From: JAAXGI01 sp965218255
Lineage (GTDB): Bacteria > Gemmatimonadota > Gemmatimonadetes > Longimicrobiales > Gaopeijiaceae
Direction: 5' to 3'
Length of the DNA stretch: 64,000 bases
NCBI GenBank assembly: GCA_965218255.1
Contig: CBDCKJ010000001.1
Span: 310,001 to 374,000 of the forward strand
In this document: positions 63,625-64,000 of the stretch, piece after piece
Layout: the number at the start of each line of letters is the position of its first letter
Position numbering within the stretch: position 1 is the first letter of the stretch
Notes under the pieces: generated by a model
The model's input: the letters and a program-made list of their open reading frames with translations, nothing else
The model's database searches: none
Told to the model about the DNA's origin: nothing
Program-made: the position numbers and the translations under genes

Positions 63625-64000
63625 GCGAGAGTGGGATTGGGGCGGCGGTGCTCCGCAAGGAAGATGACCGGCTCCTCACCGGGCAAGGGCGCTTCACCGA
63701 CGACATCAACCGCCCGGGGCAGGCCCACGTCTACATCCTGCGCTCCCCGGTCGCCCACGCCGCGATCCTCTCGATCGACACCGCGGCGGCCGAGGATACC
63801 CCCGGGGTCGTAGCCGTTTTGACGGGCCGGGAGCTGGCGGAAGACGGGGTCGGCGGCCTCCCGTGCGGATGGCTGATCACGGGCAAGGACGGCTCCCCTA
63901 TGGTCGAGCCCCCGCACCCGGCGCTACCGGCCGACCGCGTGCGCTACGTGGGTGACCAGGTCGCTGTGGTGATCGCGGAGAGCCGTGAGCAGGCGAAGGC
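63621..64000 (+). CDS. Molybdopterin-binding large subunit, xanthine/CO dehydrogenase family (partial)
   Basis: The first 126 residues only; the gene runs off the window end. AVLRKEDDRLLTGQGRFTDDINRPGQAHVYILRSPVAHAAI is the typical aldehyde-oxidase/xanthine-dehydrogenase 'a/b hammerhead' start, followed by TPGVVAVLTGREL and DRVRYVGDQVAVVIAESREQAK. The active-site loop that would separate CoxL-type from other members lies outside the window, so the substrate is unknown. Confidence 0.93.
   Translation, partial: MSESGIGAAVLRKEDDRLLTGQGRFTDDINRPGQAHVYILRSPVAHAAILSIDTAAAEDTPGVVAVLTGRELAEDGVGGLPCGWLITGKDGSPMVEPPHPALPADRVRYVGDQVAVVIAESREQAK

Overview
The window is very GC-rich DNA from a Gram-negative, aerobic bacterium. 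Outer-membrane receptors with N-terminal carboxypeptidase-regulatory-like domains, many lipoproteins and exported quinoproteins, a HmuY-like protein, a DUF4159 protein and a cytochrome-rich aerobic respiratory chain would fit Gemmatimonadota or a related group. That placement is inference; no rRNA gene is present.

Region by region. (1) 1-9752: an outer-membrane/periplasmic set (two lipoproteins, a beta-barrel protein, an exported FAH-family enzyme, an exported alpha/beta hydrolase, a glucose/sorbosone-dehydrogenase-type quinoprotein) with a decayed transposase at 1423-2042. (2) 10125-19043: a Tat-exported double-VOC protein; a GntP permease overlapping a fused FAD/Fe-S 2-hydroxyacid dehydrogenase; a divergent serine-glyoxylate-type aminotransferase; then an M20-like protein that has lost its metal ligands, overlapping a HmuY-like gene. 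(3) 20281-24079: a tight + strand run of ferredoxin, Mrp-type ATPase, a small zinc-ribbon protein with a PCP_red domain, a membrane protein and an ABC transporter. (4) 24137-26623: mobile DNA (a truncated integrase-type transposase and an intact IS110-family transposase) that probably split a once-continuous cluster. (5) 27242-40670: a dense respiratory cluster. It encodes a double universal-stress protein with two PCP_red copies, a radical SAM/SPASM protein ending in PCP_red, a CydA-like membrane protein, three c-type cytochrome proteins, a copper-site lipoprotein and cytochrome c oxidase subunits II, I, III and IV. Many of these genes overlap by 4 bases. (6) 41596-50675: BioY, an exported HpcH/HpaI-type lyase, an amidase-CHRD lipoprotein, DUF4159, CopD and a FecA-like receptor. 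(7) 50828-51568: tRNA-Arg(CCG) and RNase P RNA. (8) 51766-55781: a heavily decayed TonB receptor with an IS3-family element inside. (9) 56261-64000: CopC, two PQQ dehydrogenases, Hsp20, and the start of a CO-dehydrogenase/xanthine-dehydrogenase-type operon that runs off the window. A 125-bp direct repeat flanks the first PQQ dehydrogenase.

The most promising uncharacterised system is the PCP_red-containing redox cluster of regions 3 and 5. Four copies of a domain best known from the dark-operative protochlorophyllide reductase B subunit occur in three proteins, next to Fe-S carriers, a radical SAM enzyme and a CydA-like protein with no CydB. This suggests a dedicated cofactor-assembly or electron-transfer module for an unusual terminal oxidase branch, in an organism with no other photosynthesis gene in view.
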